A program made the translations under genes and the position numbers. 64,000 bases of DNA from assembly GCF_014697625.1 (NCBI RefSeq), contig NZ_JACJSG010000002.1:186001-250000 (forward strand), read 5' to 3'. Position 1 is the stretch's first letter, and every line of letters begins with the position of its first letter. Shown one piece after another: positions 47,464 to 54,825 of the stretch. This DNA is from Anabaena azotica FACHB-119. GTDB taxonomy: Bacteria; Cyanobacteriota; Cyanobacteriia; Cyanobacteriales; Nostocaceae. The notes beneath the pieces were generated by a model. It was given only the letters and a program-made list of their open reading frames with translations, did no database searches and was not told where the DNA came from.

Positions 47464-49488
47464 ATGAAGCGCAGACATAAAGTAGCCTGTCTCTACACAT
47501 CACTCATCAGTCTTAGCTTATCCGGCTACCTCATACCTGCTGCAATTGTCGCCGCACCGCCGAGAACCCCAGATAAAACGGTAAACTGTGACATTCTCGT
47601 AGTCGGTGGTGGACTTTCTGGTGTCGCCACAGCCTACGAAGGTTTACTTGCTGGGAGAAGGGTTTGCTTGACGGAAATTACCGACTGGTTGGGGGGACAA
47701 ATATCTTCTCAGGGAACCTCGGCTTTAGATGAACGCCCGACACAAAGCCGTCGTCAATTCTATTCTCGCGGTTATTTGGAACTACGCAACCGTATTCAGA
47801 AAAAATATGGTGAACTCAACCCCGGAGACTGTTGGGTGAGTGAGTCCTGTTTTTTACCCCGTGATGCCCATACAATTATGGTGCAGATGCTGAGAGATGC
47901 CCAGAAGCGGGGGAAGGGGAAATTGGAATGGTTTCCCAACACAGTAATTAAAGATTTGCAAATTTCTCAGGGTAAGTTAATTAATAGCGCGATCGCCATC
48001 CAACATCAACCAGCCAAAGGCGCACCCCCCCTTAACACCCTCCCCCTATCACAAACAATTGAAGAAGCTTACAGCTACAGCAACTCACCCCGGTTGACCA
48101 AAACCATCATTCGCCTAGTTCCCCATCAAACTCAAGGCAATGCCCCGAAATGGTATGTTGTAGATGCCAGCGAAACTGGTGAAATTATCGCCCTAGCTGA
48201 TGTCCCCTACCGCTTAGGTATTGATGCGCGTTCCTATTTAGAACCTTCCTCATCCAGTACCCAAAATGACCCCTATTGTACCCAAGGCTTTACTTACACC
48301 TTTGCAATGGAGGCTAAAGAGGAAGCGCAACCGCAAAAAATGCCCCCCTATTATCTCCAATATTCACCCTATTTCAGCTATGAATTACCAAGGTTAGCCG
48401 ACTTTGGCTTAGTATTCACCTACCGCCGCATCTGGAGTCCCAAACAAGGACAACAAGTCAGCTTCAACGGCGTGAGATATTCCGCCCCCACCCCAGGGGA
48501 TATTTCCATGCAGAACTGGACATGGGGTAACGACTACCGCCCCGGTACAGCCCAAGATAACTTAGTTTACACAAGGCAACAACTACAAGCGACAGGACAG
48601 TTAAAATCAGGTGGTTGGCTGGGGGGACTGCGAACCGAAAGCCTCCGCAAAGCTGAAGAAAAAGCTTATTCCTACTATTACTGGTTAGTAGCGGGAACCA
48701 CCGACTCCCAACTAGGCCCAGATGTGAAGCGTCCCCAACCCAATAACCGCTTCTTAGCTGGGTTAGACTCGCCAATGGGGACAGCACATGGCTTATCAAA
48801 ATATCCCTATATGCGTGAGGGAAGACGCATCATCGGTCGCCCCAGTTGGGGACAACCCACAGGTTTTACTATCTGGGAAATTGATATTTCTCGCCGTAAC
48901 TATAACGATGAATATTACCGGAAAACCCTACCCCCCGATATGTATCGCCGTTTAAGAGCCGCATTAGCAGGTTTAGAAGCAACATCCGTAATTTCTGGAC
49001 AAATTTCCCCAGATAAAGCCATGCGACGCACTCGTTCTACCATTTTCCCCGACGCTGTAGGCATTGGTCACTATGCCATTGACTTCCACCCCTGCATGGA
49101 AAAAAGCCCACCAGAAGCCCCCGGTAATAGAGAACGCCCAGGGGAAAGACGCGGCGCAGGACAAGCTTATCCTTTTCAAATCGCCCTGCGGGCAATGATT
49201 CCCCAAAAAATCGATAATTTAATAGTAGGCGGTAAAAGTATCGCCACCAGTCACATCGCGGCGGCGGCTTACAGAGTCCACTCCTTTGAATGGTCTGCTG
49301 GCGCGGCGGCGGGGACTGTAGCCGCTTTTTCCCTGAAAAATGGAGTCGCACCTTACCAGTTAGTAGATGACCTCCCCAAACCCGAACCCCAACTGCAAGC
49401 CCTCAAACGCTTGCTAGAGCAAAATGGCAACCCTACAGCCTTCCCTGATACTTCCATATTTAACGAGAATTGGGAAGACTGGCGCTAG
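47464..49488 (+). CDS. Exported FAD-dependent oxidoreductase
   Basis: A 674-residue protein with an N-terminal signal peptide (basic MKRRHK, then a hydrophobic core to about 30) and a Rossmann FAD domain DILVVGGGLSGVATAYE (about 44-60). Later family features are LCLTEITDWLGGQISSQG-like VCLTEITDWLGGQ, DASETGEIIALADVPYRLG, and the C-terminal FAD-contact part VGGKSIATSHIAAAAYRVHS with GAAAGTVAAF. It resembles the FAD_oxidored (pfam12831-like) group of large exported flavoproteins, whose substrates are mostly unknown. The twin Arg suggests Tat-type export might apply, but the consensus is poor. It is divergent from proA and stands alone. Confidence 0.85.
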   Translation: MKRRHKVACLYTSLISLSLSGYLIPAAIVAAPPRTPDKTVNCDILVVGGGLSGVATAYEGLLAGRRVCLTEITDWLGGQISSQGTSALDERPTQSRRQFYSRGYLELRNRIQKKYGELNPGDCWVSESCFLPRDAHTIMVQMLRDAQKRGKGKLEWFPNTVIKDLQISQGKLINSAIAIQHQPAKGAPPLNTLPLSQTIEEAYSYSNSPRLTKTIIRLVPHQTQGNAPKWYVVDASETGEIIALADVPYRLGIDARSYLEPSSSSTQNDPYCTQGFTYTFAMEAKEEAQPQKMPPYYLQYSPYFSYELPRLADFGLVFTYRRIWSPKQGQQVSFNGVRYSAPTPGDISMQNWTWGNDYRPGTAQDNLVYTRQQLQATGQLKSGGWLGGLRTESLRKAEEKAYSYYYWLVAGTTDSQLGPDVKRPQPNNRFLAGLDSPMGTAHGLSKYPYMREGRRIIGRPSWGQPTGFTIWEIDISRRNYNDEYYRKTLPPDMYRRLRAALAGLEATSVISGQISPDKAMRRTRSTIFPDAVGIGHYAIDFHPCMEKSPPEAPGNRERPGERRGAGQAYPFQIALRAMIPQKIDNLIVGGKSIATSHIAAAAYRVHSFEWSAGAAAGTVAAFSLKNGVAPYQLVDDLPKPEPQLQALKRLLEQNGNPTAFPDTSIFNENWEDWR

Positions 49489-49551
49489 AGGGACTGGGGG
49501 AGAGTTTCTCACCTAACGTGATAGGACTTACGCAAGTGTCATTATCAAACT

Positions 49552-49657
49552 ATAGCGGATTGCAATCAGATAGAATACAGATTCATCTGCGTCCATCTGC
49601 GTACATCTGCGTTCAATCATTTTTTCTGTACCTCACTGACTTGAAAACCGCTATAAT
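49552..49657. mobile_element. TATAGCGG inverted-repeat element
   Basis: TATAGCGGATTGCAATCAG at 49552 is mirrored by CTGACTTGAAAACCGCTATA at about 49636-49655 with mismatches. The inside holds three CATCTGCGT repeats (49581-49612), the same motif that occupies other elements at 37890 and 51958. Confidence 0.55.
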
Positions 49658-49662
49658 ATCAA

Positions 49663-49773
49663 GTTCGGCTAATTACTTATAATATGGTTGTTTTGGTCGG
49701 TAATGGGTAATAGCTAGTAGGTAATTGTTTTCTACCATTACCGATTACCGATTACCTATTACCAGCCCCCAAT
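49663..49773. repeat. TTCGGCTAATTACTTATAATATGG repeat, copy 2
   Basis: Matches 28872-28969. This copy carries an extra AGCTAGTAGGTAAT segment in the middle. It is preceded by TAATATCAAG, so its left end TATCAAGTTCGGCTAA resembles the ends of the IS630-type remnant at 57534-58025. Confidence 0.8.
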
Positions 49774-49808
49774 ATATGATAAGTATTTAAGCGGACATGA
49801 TATAACTC

Positions 49809-49872
49809 TAGGGTGCGTCAGCCCCAATAATTTCGTAAACATTCAAGGATTTTTCACATCTGACGCACCCTA
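49809..49872. repeat. 64-bp GGGTGCGTCAG hairpin, copy 1
   Basis: TAGGGTGCGTCAG and CTGACGCACCCTA form a perfect 13-bp stem. The loop contains CCCCAATAATTTCG and AAGGATTTTTCACAT. Copy 2 at 52034-52097 has the same length and a near-identical loop. Confidence 0.85.
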
Positions 49873-49920
49873 CCCCCCACCTCATTTAACACCGAAACTG
49901 AAAGACTTTAAACCAGCCTA

Positions 49921-50289
49921 TTATCTGCGGTTGGAAGTCTGAGAACGAGAGGATGTCGCTGAGACAGATGTAACTCTATAAGTTCCTGATGTAGACTCAG
50001 GTATCCCTTTAGGGATCTGATGAGAATTTTGTATTTGCAAAGAACCAGTAGCGGAGCAATATCTATTATTTCTGCATACTGATCTAATCTTTCTTCCTAC
50101 CGCAGAGTTAGTTTGAAAGAAATATACAACTGTGTCTCCGCTCTGTTCCCCAAAATAGAAGATATAAGAATACTGTTTACCTATTCTCAATGTTCCATCA
50201 AAGCTTTGTTGATGTTGATGGTTATTGGCAATAACAGCTTCACTCACTAATAAAGTATTAACTGCGGCCAAAATAGCAATTAGCTTCAT
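49921..50289 (-). CDS. Small secreted hypothetical protein
   Basis: An unrecognised 122-residue protein with a clean Sec signal peptide (MKLIAILAAVNTLLVSEAVIA, seen as its core AILAAVNTLLVSEAVIA, cleavage at about residue 21). The mature part is beta-rich (FDGTLRIGKQYSYIFYFGEQSGDTVVYFFQ in parts) with a Cys pair in SVCRNNRYCSATG that could form a disulfide. The C-terminus is Ser/Thr/Arg-rich and probably disordered (SVSATSSRSQTSNRR). It is divergently transcribed from clpS. Role unknown. Confidence 0.7.
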   Translation of the reverse strand: MKLIAILAAVNTLLVSEAVIANNHQHQQSFDGTLRIGKQYSYIFYFGEQSGDTVVYFFQTNSAVGRKIRSVCRNNRYCSATGSLQIQNSHQIPKGIPESTSGTYRVTSVSATSSRSQTSNRR

Positions 50290-50425
50290 ACATTATATCC
50301 TTATCTGTAAATGTTAGGGAATGTTTTCAAAGTTTTGATAGACTAAACTATGTTGTAGTGTAGCTTTGTAAAATTCTCTGGTTAACTGTTCTATGGTTAC
50401 AAAACTTTCAATAGCTGTTTACGGC

Positions 50426-50719
50426 ATGAGTACAGCACCAACCGTAGCTCCCGAACGGTCTAATCAAACTGTCCAAAAGCCTTATCCTAATTACAAGGTG
50501 ATTGTGTTAAATGATGACTTTAATACCTTTCAACACGTCGCCGACTGTTTGATGAAGTATATTCCCGGTATGACTGGTGACTTAGCTTGGGATCTAACTA
50601 ACCAAGTCCATTATGAGGGACAAGCGATCGTTTGGATAGGGCCGCAAGAACCAGCAGAATTGTATCATCAACAATTGCGTCGGGCGGGCTTGACAATGGC
50701 TCCCCTAGAGGCGGCTTAA
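50426..50719 (+). CDS. clpS: ClpS adaptor of the Clp protease
   Basis: A 97-residue adaptor that delivers N-degron substrates to ClpC-ClpP. Seen: YKVIVLNDDFNTFQHVADCLMKYIPGM (in parts YKVIVLNDDFNTFQHVAD), where NDDFNTF replaces the usual NDDFTPMEFV-type segment, and a conserved VHYEGQAIVWIGPQEPAELYHQQL ending (in parts VHYEGQAIVW and EPAELYHQQL). The pattern fits the second, more divergent cyanobacterial ClpS (ClpS2) rather than ClpS1; this is inference. The frame is open to an ATG at 50393, which would add 11 residues; neither start has a strong ribosome site. The DUF2103 gene starts 6 bp downstream. Confidence 0.9.
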   Translation: MSTAPTVAPERSNQTVQKPYPNYKVIVLNDDFNTFQHVADCLMKYIPGMTGDLAWDLTNQVHYEGQAIVWIGPQEPAELYHQQLRRAGLTMAPLEAA

Positions 50720-50724
50720 TTATC

Positions 50725-51045
50725 ATGGGTAAACCTGCCAACCACCGTAAATCCGCTTCGCGTAAAGATGGTAGATTAGTTTGGAATCATTCTACCCATT
50801 TGCCTGGCCTGATCCCTATTCTAGAACGCCTGTGTCAACAAGATGGTATTCAAACCATTACACCAGGGGTAATTGGTAGGGTGAAAGGCCATTGCCCGAA
50901 AATGCAGCTACGTATATCTGTACCTATTCGCGGCGGTTATAAAATTATCGCCCGTCAGGGTAAGACGGTGCAAGAGGTGTTTATCTTAACGCCTCTTGCT
51001 CAGGATACCCTCGAACAAATGATTGCGATCGCCTGCGGCACGTAA
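50725..51045 (+). CDS. DUF2103 protein
   Basis: A 106-residue soluble basic protein beginning MGKPANHRKSASRKDGRLVW. The body reads LVWNHSTHLPGLIPILERLCQQ, TITPGVIGRVKGHCPKMQLRI and VPIRGGYKIIARQGKTVQEVF, matching DUF2103 (predicted metal-binding proteins with conserved His/Cys). The start ATG at 50725, 6 bp after the clpS stop, is taken because the longer frame (from 50632) lies inside clpS. The tight spacing suggests that the two are co-transcribed, which raises the possibility of a role in Clp-dependent degradation. No experiment is known to me. Confidence 0.85.
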   Translation: MGKPANHRKSASRKDGRLVWNHSTHLPGLIPILERLCQQDGIQTITPGVIGRVKGHCPKMQLRISVPIRGGYKIIARQGKTVQEVFILTPLAQDTLEQMIAIACGT

Positions 51046-51102
51046 CCCATCGCCTTAATATCATAACTCAGCTTCATAAGTCTATAGTCAACTGACTACT
51101 GA

Positions 51103-51429
51103 CTAATCCTGAACTTCTTGCCTGACTGCAAATCTATGTAGTGGCAAACTCAATATACAAGAAAAAGTTAAAAAATATGACAAAGCCGTAGTTACTCTCA
51201 ACATCATCATCATCGGTTCGTAGTTAGGAAAGACGATCTTTTCCAAACCAAAGGCCACACAATAAACAAGCCAATAACTAAAGCTCATTCTCAATAAAAT
51301 TTTCTCTGTTTCTTCCCGTTCGTCATCCTTTGTACCCTTGCGCTCCCACAGCAGCATTAAACCCAGAATACAAGCCACAAAGGAAACAGCAACCACAGAC
51401 CCATGACACAAGAAATTCACTCCGTGCAT
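51103..51429 (-). CDS. Small membrane protein, 108 residues, unknown
   Basis: Unrecognised. Three hydrophobic segments (about 6-28 FLCHGSVVAVSFVACILGLML, 47-66 RMSFSYWLVYCVAFGLEKIV, 76-97 LRVTTALSYFLTFSCILSLPL, each given in part), separated by the charged loop ERKGTKDDEREETEK. The N-terminus and C-terminus are short and polar. Convergent with the clpS-DUF2103 pair. No family or function is recognised; it could be a small cyanobacterial-specific membrane protein. Confidence 0.65.
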   Translation of the reverse strand: MHGVNFLCHGSVVAVSFVACILGLMLLWERKGTKDDEREETEKILLRMSFSYWLVYCVAFGLEKIVFPNYEPMMMMLRVTTALSYFLTFSCILSLPLHRFAVRQEVQD

Positions 51430-51718
51430 CTGTATTTATCCTAAATTTTGCCATTGAGATTCAGTCTAAAGGAATAGTCCTTCAGTCAACACAAAATAGT
51501 AACAAACTGCAATATAAAGCCATGCTTTTTGTTAACAAATGCAACGATAAATATATCAGTTTGATTTAATCAAAAATTATTACTTATTGTTAAATTTATA
51601 AGTATTTTAATGAATTTCTATTGACAGAAACAGCAACATATTCCAAGTATAAGTCTATACTTGCTTAGTCATACCGAGTTGTGTTTAAAGATGTTTGTTT
51701 TAGCAGGAAAGGAAGCAA
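51430..51718. other. AT-rich intergenic DNA
   Basis: No credible gene or repeat is seen. A frame on the plus strand (51330-51569) overlaps the membrane-protein gene and has the composition of chance. Confidence 0.35.
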
Positions 51719-51834
51719 CCCACCCCTAGCCCCTCCCAAGAGGGGAACCCACCCCTAGCACCTCCCAAGAGGGGAACCCACCCCTAGCCCCTCCCAAGAG
51801 GGGAACCCACCCCTAGCCCCTCCCAAGAGGGGAA
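51719..51834. repeat. Four tandem copies of a 29-bp repeat
   Basis: The unit CCCACCCCTAGCCCCTCCCA-AGAGGGGAA repeats at 51719, 51748, 51777 and 51806 with a single mismatch. There are no spacers. Each unit contains CCCCTCCCAAGAGGGG, an 6-bp stem hairpin. Single copies occur at 56907 and (reversed) near 47330. Confidence 0.92.
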
Positions 51835-51914
51835 CGGGAAGTAGCACAGAGTAAGATACTATCTTTGACTGCAACTTAGTTAGGACTTACGCAAGTGTCA
51901 TAATCAAACTAACT

Positions 51915-52036
51915 GTAGTGGCTTGGCAAGCCTAAAATAGTGCATTAGCGAATTGCTCATCTGCGTTCATCTGCGTTCATCTGCGTTCCATTTTTTTCAA
52001 ATCTATTGCCACATTTTAGCCTTGACACGCCAGTAG
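51915..52036. mobile_element. Inverted-repeat element, copy 4 of the GTAGTGGCGTG family
   Basis: Left arm GTAGTGGCTTGGCAAGCCTA then AAATAGTGCATTAG (51915-51948). Right arm TTGCCACATTTTAGCCTTGA then CACGCCAGTAG (52006-52036). The middle holds three CATCTGCGTT units. Confidence 0.78.
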
Positions 52037-52097
52037 GGTGCGTCAGCTTCAATAATTTCGCACAGATTAAAGGATTTTCCACATCTGACGCACCCTA
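52034..52097. repeat. 64-bp GGGTGCGTCAG hairpin, copy 2
   Basis: Same 13-bp stem TAGGGTGCGTCAG / CTGACGCACCCTA and same length as copy 1 at 49809-49872. The loops are nearly identical. Confidence 0.85.
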
Positions 52098-52124
52098 CTA
52101 CTGTGCCAGTTGCGTAAGTCCTGT

Positions 52125-52352
52125 TATAGCAGTCGAAGCATAGGTTAGGACAACATACAATTTTAAAACCTTTAATTTCAAAGGCTTCCAGCCCTGTCAA
52201 GAGTCCCCTATAACCCAATACGGTTCAGATAAGAATAATTAACCGCCGATAAACGCCGATAAACGCCGATAAATCAGGATGTTTCCCTCAAATTTGCCAT
52301 TATATCTAGTCTTAACTGAACTGTATTGCCCTATAACCTGTCCCCTGCTATA
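52125..52352. mobile_element. TATAGCAG-type element, copy D, interrupted by an insertion
   Basis: Starts TATAGCAGTCGAAGCATAGG and ends CCTGTCCCCTGCTATA. Its middle is interrupted at 52216-52328 by the 113-bp element described next. Reverse-complement similarity to 10311-10380 shows that this version is also dispersed. Confidence 0.8.
52216..52328. mobile_element. 113-bp MITE-like insertion with 10-bp target duplication
   Basis: Ends CAATACGGTTCAGATAAGA (52216-52234) and TCTTAACTGAACTGTATTG (52310-52328) are inverted with 17 of 19 matches. It is flanked by the perfect direct repeat CCCTATAACC at 52206-52215 and 52329-52338. Inside are three CCGATAAACG-type repeats. It has no gene, so it must have been moved by a transposase elsewhere. 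Confidence 0.88.
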
Positions 52353-52406
52353 GTATGAAACTTCTTATAGTACAATATTACCATAAAAAGAGACTCTAAC
52401 AATATC

Positions 52407-52435
52407 AACCCCACACTGCACCCGTGGGGTTTTTA
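52407..52435 (+). terminator. Intrinsic terminator with no upstream gene on its strand
   Basis: AACCCCAC (52407-52414), loop ACTGCACCC, GTGGGGTT (52424-52431), then TTTATA. The nearest plus-strand gene upstream ends at 51045. A short transcript starting near 52380 could end here. On the other strand no T-run follows the stem, so it is not the terminator of the acyltransferase gene. Confidence 0.7.
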
Positions 52436-52533
52436 TAATTCTAAACTCCTCATCTAAAAGTCCTTCACAAAAACCTCTGTGTCTTCGTGTCTCTGTGGTG
52501 AAAAATACCCCTTAAACACAAACAAAAACTACC

Positions 52534-53946
52534 TTAATCAATCAACCCCTCCAACTCAACCTGTAAATCTTGAGTTAAGATACCCACAGCCTTTTTAGCA
52601 GCTTGGCGGTTATTTTGTACCTGTTCCCAACGTTGCGTAACCGAAATAGGCGTACCCACCTTAATTATCGCTTGACGCAAACCTAACCTTGGTCGCCCTG
52701 GTAGAGTGGATTGTTGTATACGAGCCAGCATATCAAACATCAGTAAAGCCGTCTCGGCAAATCTATCAGCACTGTGCTTTTCTTGAATATAACTAGCGTT
52801 GACAGCGACAAAACTTTCCACCAGACGCATATGCTGTACTCGTAAGTCTGCTTCTTGGGCTACCCAGTCAGCTAAACCGCGTCGCAAAGGCGGTAAAGTA
52901 TCGATATCGGGTAAGTCATCGCGGTAAATCCAATTCCAACTCGCCTCTTCCAAACGGCGACAACGGTCGATAAAATTACCTTGGGCAGGTATGCCAAAAT
53001 ATTTTTCAGATACTTGTAAAGCTTTATCTAATAAACGATGCAGTCTAGCAATTAACACTTCATTGGACGTAGCGGTTTCCGCAGTCACAATAGTTGTGGG
53101 AATATCTTGATGGTAGAAGCGGCGATAAAACTCTTCCATCTCCGTAATTAGATATTCACCCAACCGACAAATGCGTTGATAGTAAATTTCTGGCTCATGT
53201 TTTGCCGACTCAGCAATTGATTGTACTGGTAAACCACTATCAGCTTCTAACTTACTCAACAACCCAGCCAACTTTGACCAAGGCGGTGTAACGTAGCGAT
53301 ATTGGATAGATACTGGGACAATCATAACAGCCTCAGTGCGGTTAGCTTTGTGCAAATCTTCCACACACCAAAAACCCAATTGAGCCACACCCGGTTCTAA
53401 AGGGCTGACAATCCCACTATGACCATTATTACCACCTTCAGGGGCAACAGCGATCGGGAATTGAGCATTAGCAAATAAATCTCGCGCCGTTTGGATAGCT
53501 TGTCTATCTAACCGCCTTCCGCGACGAATTGGAACACCCCCCAACCGGGAAAATAACCAACCCAACCAATTCCCAGCCCATATCGTCATTCCTCGGTCGT
53601 AAACAAAATGGCTGTGGACAGGATATTGCAACTGGATGCCCTTTTGCCGCGCCACCTGTGGGACAATGCGAGAAATGAAGTACAGCATACACAAGGGGTC
53701 TTCCACTTCTGGGTGACGAAACGCCAACAAGAAGCGAATTTTACCCGCTTGGAATTGTTGATAGAGTTGGGCTAAGACCTCAGCGTTCTCCCCTTGTATA
53801 TCGACAATACCAGCCGGGAGCCAAGGGCGAGTGCGAAAACGCAATACAAGGGGTAGCCACCACTGCATTAGTCGCAGGATCAGCAGATTAAAGTTGTGAG
53901 GGATAAATTTTAAGGGCGGTTGGGTGGAGTTAATTAATTTAGGCAA
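52534..53946 (-). CDS. PlsC-type acyltransferase
   Basis: A 470-residue protein of the lysophospholipid acyltransferase family. Motif I, H(X4)D, is HPEVED (78-83). Further motifs are GVPIRRGRRLDRQAIQTA (motif II region) and VAPEGGNNGHSGIV (about 171-184; motif III, with PEGG for PEGT). An N-terminal hydrophobic stretch (about 20-36) probably anchors it. The C-terminal 200 residues are helical and not part of the catalytic domain; they are longer than in PlsC itself. The acyl donor and acceptor are unknown. The start is TTG at 53946, with GGGAG eight bases upstream. Divergent from the DUF938 gene. Confidence 0.85.
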   Translation of the reverse strand: MPKLINSTQPPLKFIPHNFNLLILRLMQWWLPLVLRFRTRPWLPAGIVDIQGENAEVLAQLYQQFQAGKIRFLLAFRHPEVEDPLCMLYFISRIVPQVARQKGIQLQYPVHSHFVYDRGMTIWAGNWLGWLFSRLGGVPIRRGRRLDRQAIQTARDLFANAQFPIAVAPEGGNNGHSGIVSPLEPGVAQLGFWCVEDLHKANRTEAVMIVPVSIQYRYVTPPWSKLAGLLSKLEADSGLPVQSIAESAKHEPEIYYQRICRLGEYLITEMEEFYRRFYHQDIPTTIVTAETATSNEVLIARLHRLLDKALQVSEKYFGIPAQGNFIDRCRRLEEASWNWIYRDDLPDIDTLPPLRRGLADWVAQEADLRVQHMRLVESFVAVNASYIQEKHSADRFAETALLMFDMLARIQQSTLPGRPRLGLRQAIIKVGTPISVTQRWEQVQNNRQAAKKAVGILTQDLQVELEGLID

Positions 53947-54054
53947 GTGATGCTCCCATCTGTGTAATTAACAATATATGCCTAATTGATTTTGGCACTT
54001 CTAAAAGCAAGCGATCGCTGTTAGCTTAAATTATGAGTTACGCCACCCAACCAG

Positions 54055-54690
54055 ATGAACACACCACCAGACCCACGCAAATACGCCCCAGCCACACAGC
54101 GCAACCGCGAACCCATCTTAGAAGTGCTATTACAAGTCTTACCTGCCAGTGGCACAATTTTAGAAATAGCAAGTGGTACTGGTGAACACGCCATTTTCTT
54201 CGCCCCCCGCCTCAGTCCGCGTCAATGGCTACCCTCCGACCCCAACCCCGAATTACGAGCCAGCATAACCGCTTGGACAGCCCAATTTCCCGCCGATAAT
54301 CTTTATCCACCCCTAGAACTTGATGCTAGTCAGCCAATATGGCCAGTAGAACTAGACGCAGACTTACCATCCCCCATTGTTGCCATAGTCAATATCAATA
54401 TGATTCACATTTCCCCTTGGTCAGCCTGTTTAGGACTCATGGCTGGCGCTGGGCGGATTTTGCCACCAGGGGGTATCCTGTATCTATACGGCCCTTACAA
54501 ACAAGGCACAGAGCATACCGCACCCAGTAACGCCACTTTCGATCAATCATTACGCTCTCAAAATCCAGACTGGGGTGTACGTAACCTAGAAGATGTGGTT
54601 GCAGCAGCTCAAGAACAGAATCTTCAACTACAAAAAGTCTACCAAATGCCTGCAAATAACCTTTCCGTAGTTTTTCAACTCTGCGTATAA
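54055..54690 (+). CDS. DUF938 SAM-dependent methyltransferase-like protein
   Basis: A 211-residue class I methyltransferase of the DUF938 family. Seen: MNTPPDPRKYAPATQRNREPIL at the N-terminus (in parts RKYAPATQRNREPIL), the SAM loop ILEIASGTGEHAIFFAPRL, WLPSDPNPELRASI, VNINMIHISPWSA and LYGPYKQGTEHTAPSNATFD (in parts). The family is widespread in bacteria and animals but its substrate is not established. The last part (LQKVYQMPANNLSVVFQ) is typical. It ends 3 bp before the tRNA-Ala 3' end on the opposite strand. Confidence 0.9.
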   Translation: MNTPPDPRKYAPATQRNREPILEVLLQVLPASGTILEIASGTGEHAIFFAPRLSPRQWLPSDPNPELRASITAWTAQFPADNLYPPLELDASQPIWPVELDADLPSPIVAIVNINMIHISPWSACLGLMAGAGRILPPGGILYLYGPYKQGTEHTAPSNATFDQSLRSQNPDWGVRNLEDVVAAAQEQNLQLQKVYQMPANNLSVVFQLCV

Positions 54691-54693
54691 AAA

Positions 54694-54766
54694 TGGAGAT
54701 TAGCAGACTCGAACTGCTGACATCCTGCTTGCAAAGCAGGCGCTCTACCAACTGAGCTAAACCCCC
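54694..54766 (-). tRNA. tRNA-Ala (UGC anticodon)
   Basis: 73 nt read on the minus strand starting GGGGGTTTAGCTCAGTTGG. The 7-bp acceptor stem GGGGGTT/AATCTCC has two G-U pairs. The anticodon arm is CCTGC-TTTGCAA-GCAGG, giving anticodon UGC; the T arm carries GTTCGAGTC. The discriminator is A and CCA is not encoded. It reads against the convergent DUF938 gene, and trhO begins divergently 60 bp from its 5' end. Confidence 0.95.
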
Positions 54767-54825
54767 GTAAAATTAAATTAGTAACCATAATTATTATAAC
54801 CGAAGACTCTGATTTTGACAAAGGG

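Larger units (their letters stand above)
49489..49920. other. Intergenic region built of several repeat elements
   Basis: From left to right: a GGACTTACGCAAGTGTCATTA end (49526) and a TATAGCGGATTGCAATCAG ... CTTGAAAACCGCTATA inverted repeat enclosing CATCTGCGT units (49552-49657). Then come copy 2 of the TTCGGCTAATTAC repeat and the 64-bp GGGTGCGTCAG hairpin. No gene. Confidence 0.7.
51883..52121. mobile_element. GGACTTACGCAA inverted-repeat element carrying two other elements
   Basis: Ends TAGGACTTACGCAAGTGTCA (51881-51900) and TGCCAGTTGCGTAAGTCC (52104-52121) are inverted copies of about 18 bp. Inside are the hairpin of the GTAGTGGCGTG family (51915-52036) and the GGGTGCGTCAG hairpin (52034-52097). 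A second copy of the left end starts at 63821. Confidence 0.8.

Noticed and set aside
51719..51834. Possible CRISPR array
   Set aside because: The 29-bp units follow each other without spacers, and no cas gene is in the window.
52003..52218. 71-codon minus-strand frame with several Cys residues (zinc-ribbon-like look)
   Set aside because: It runs across four different repeat elements, so the Cys pattern is accidental.
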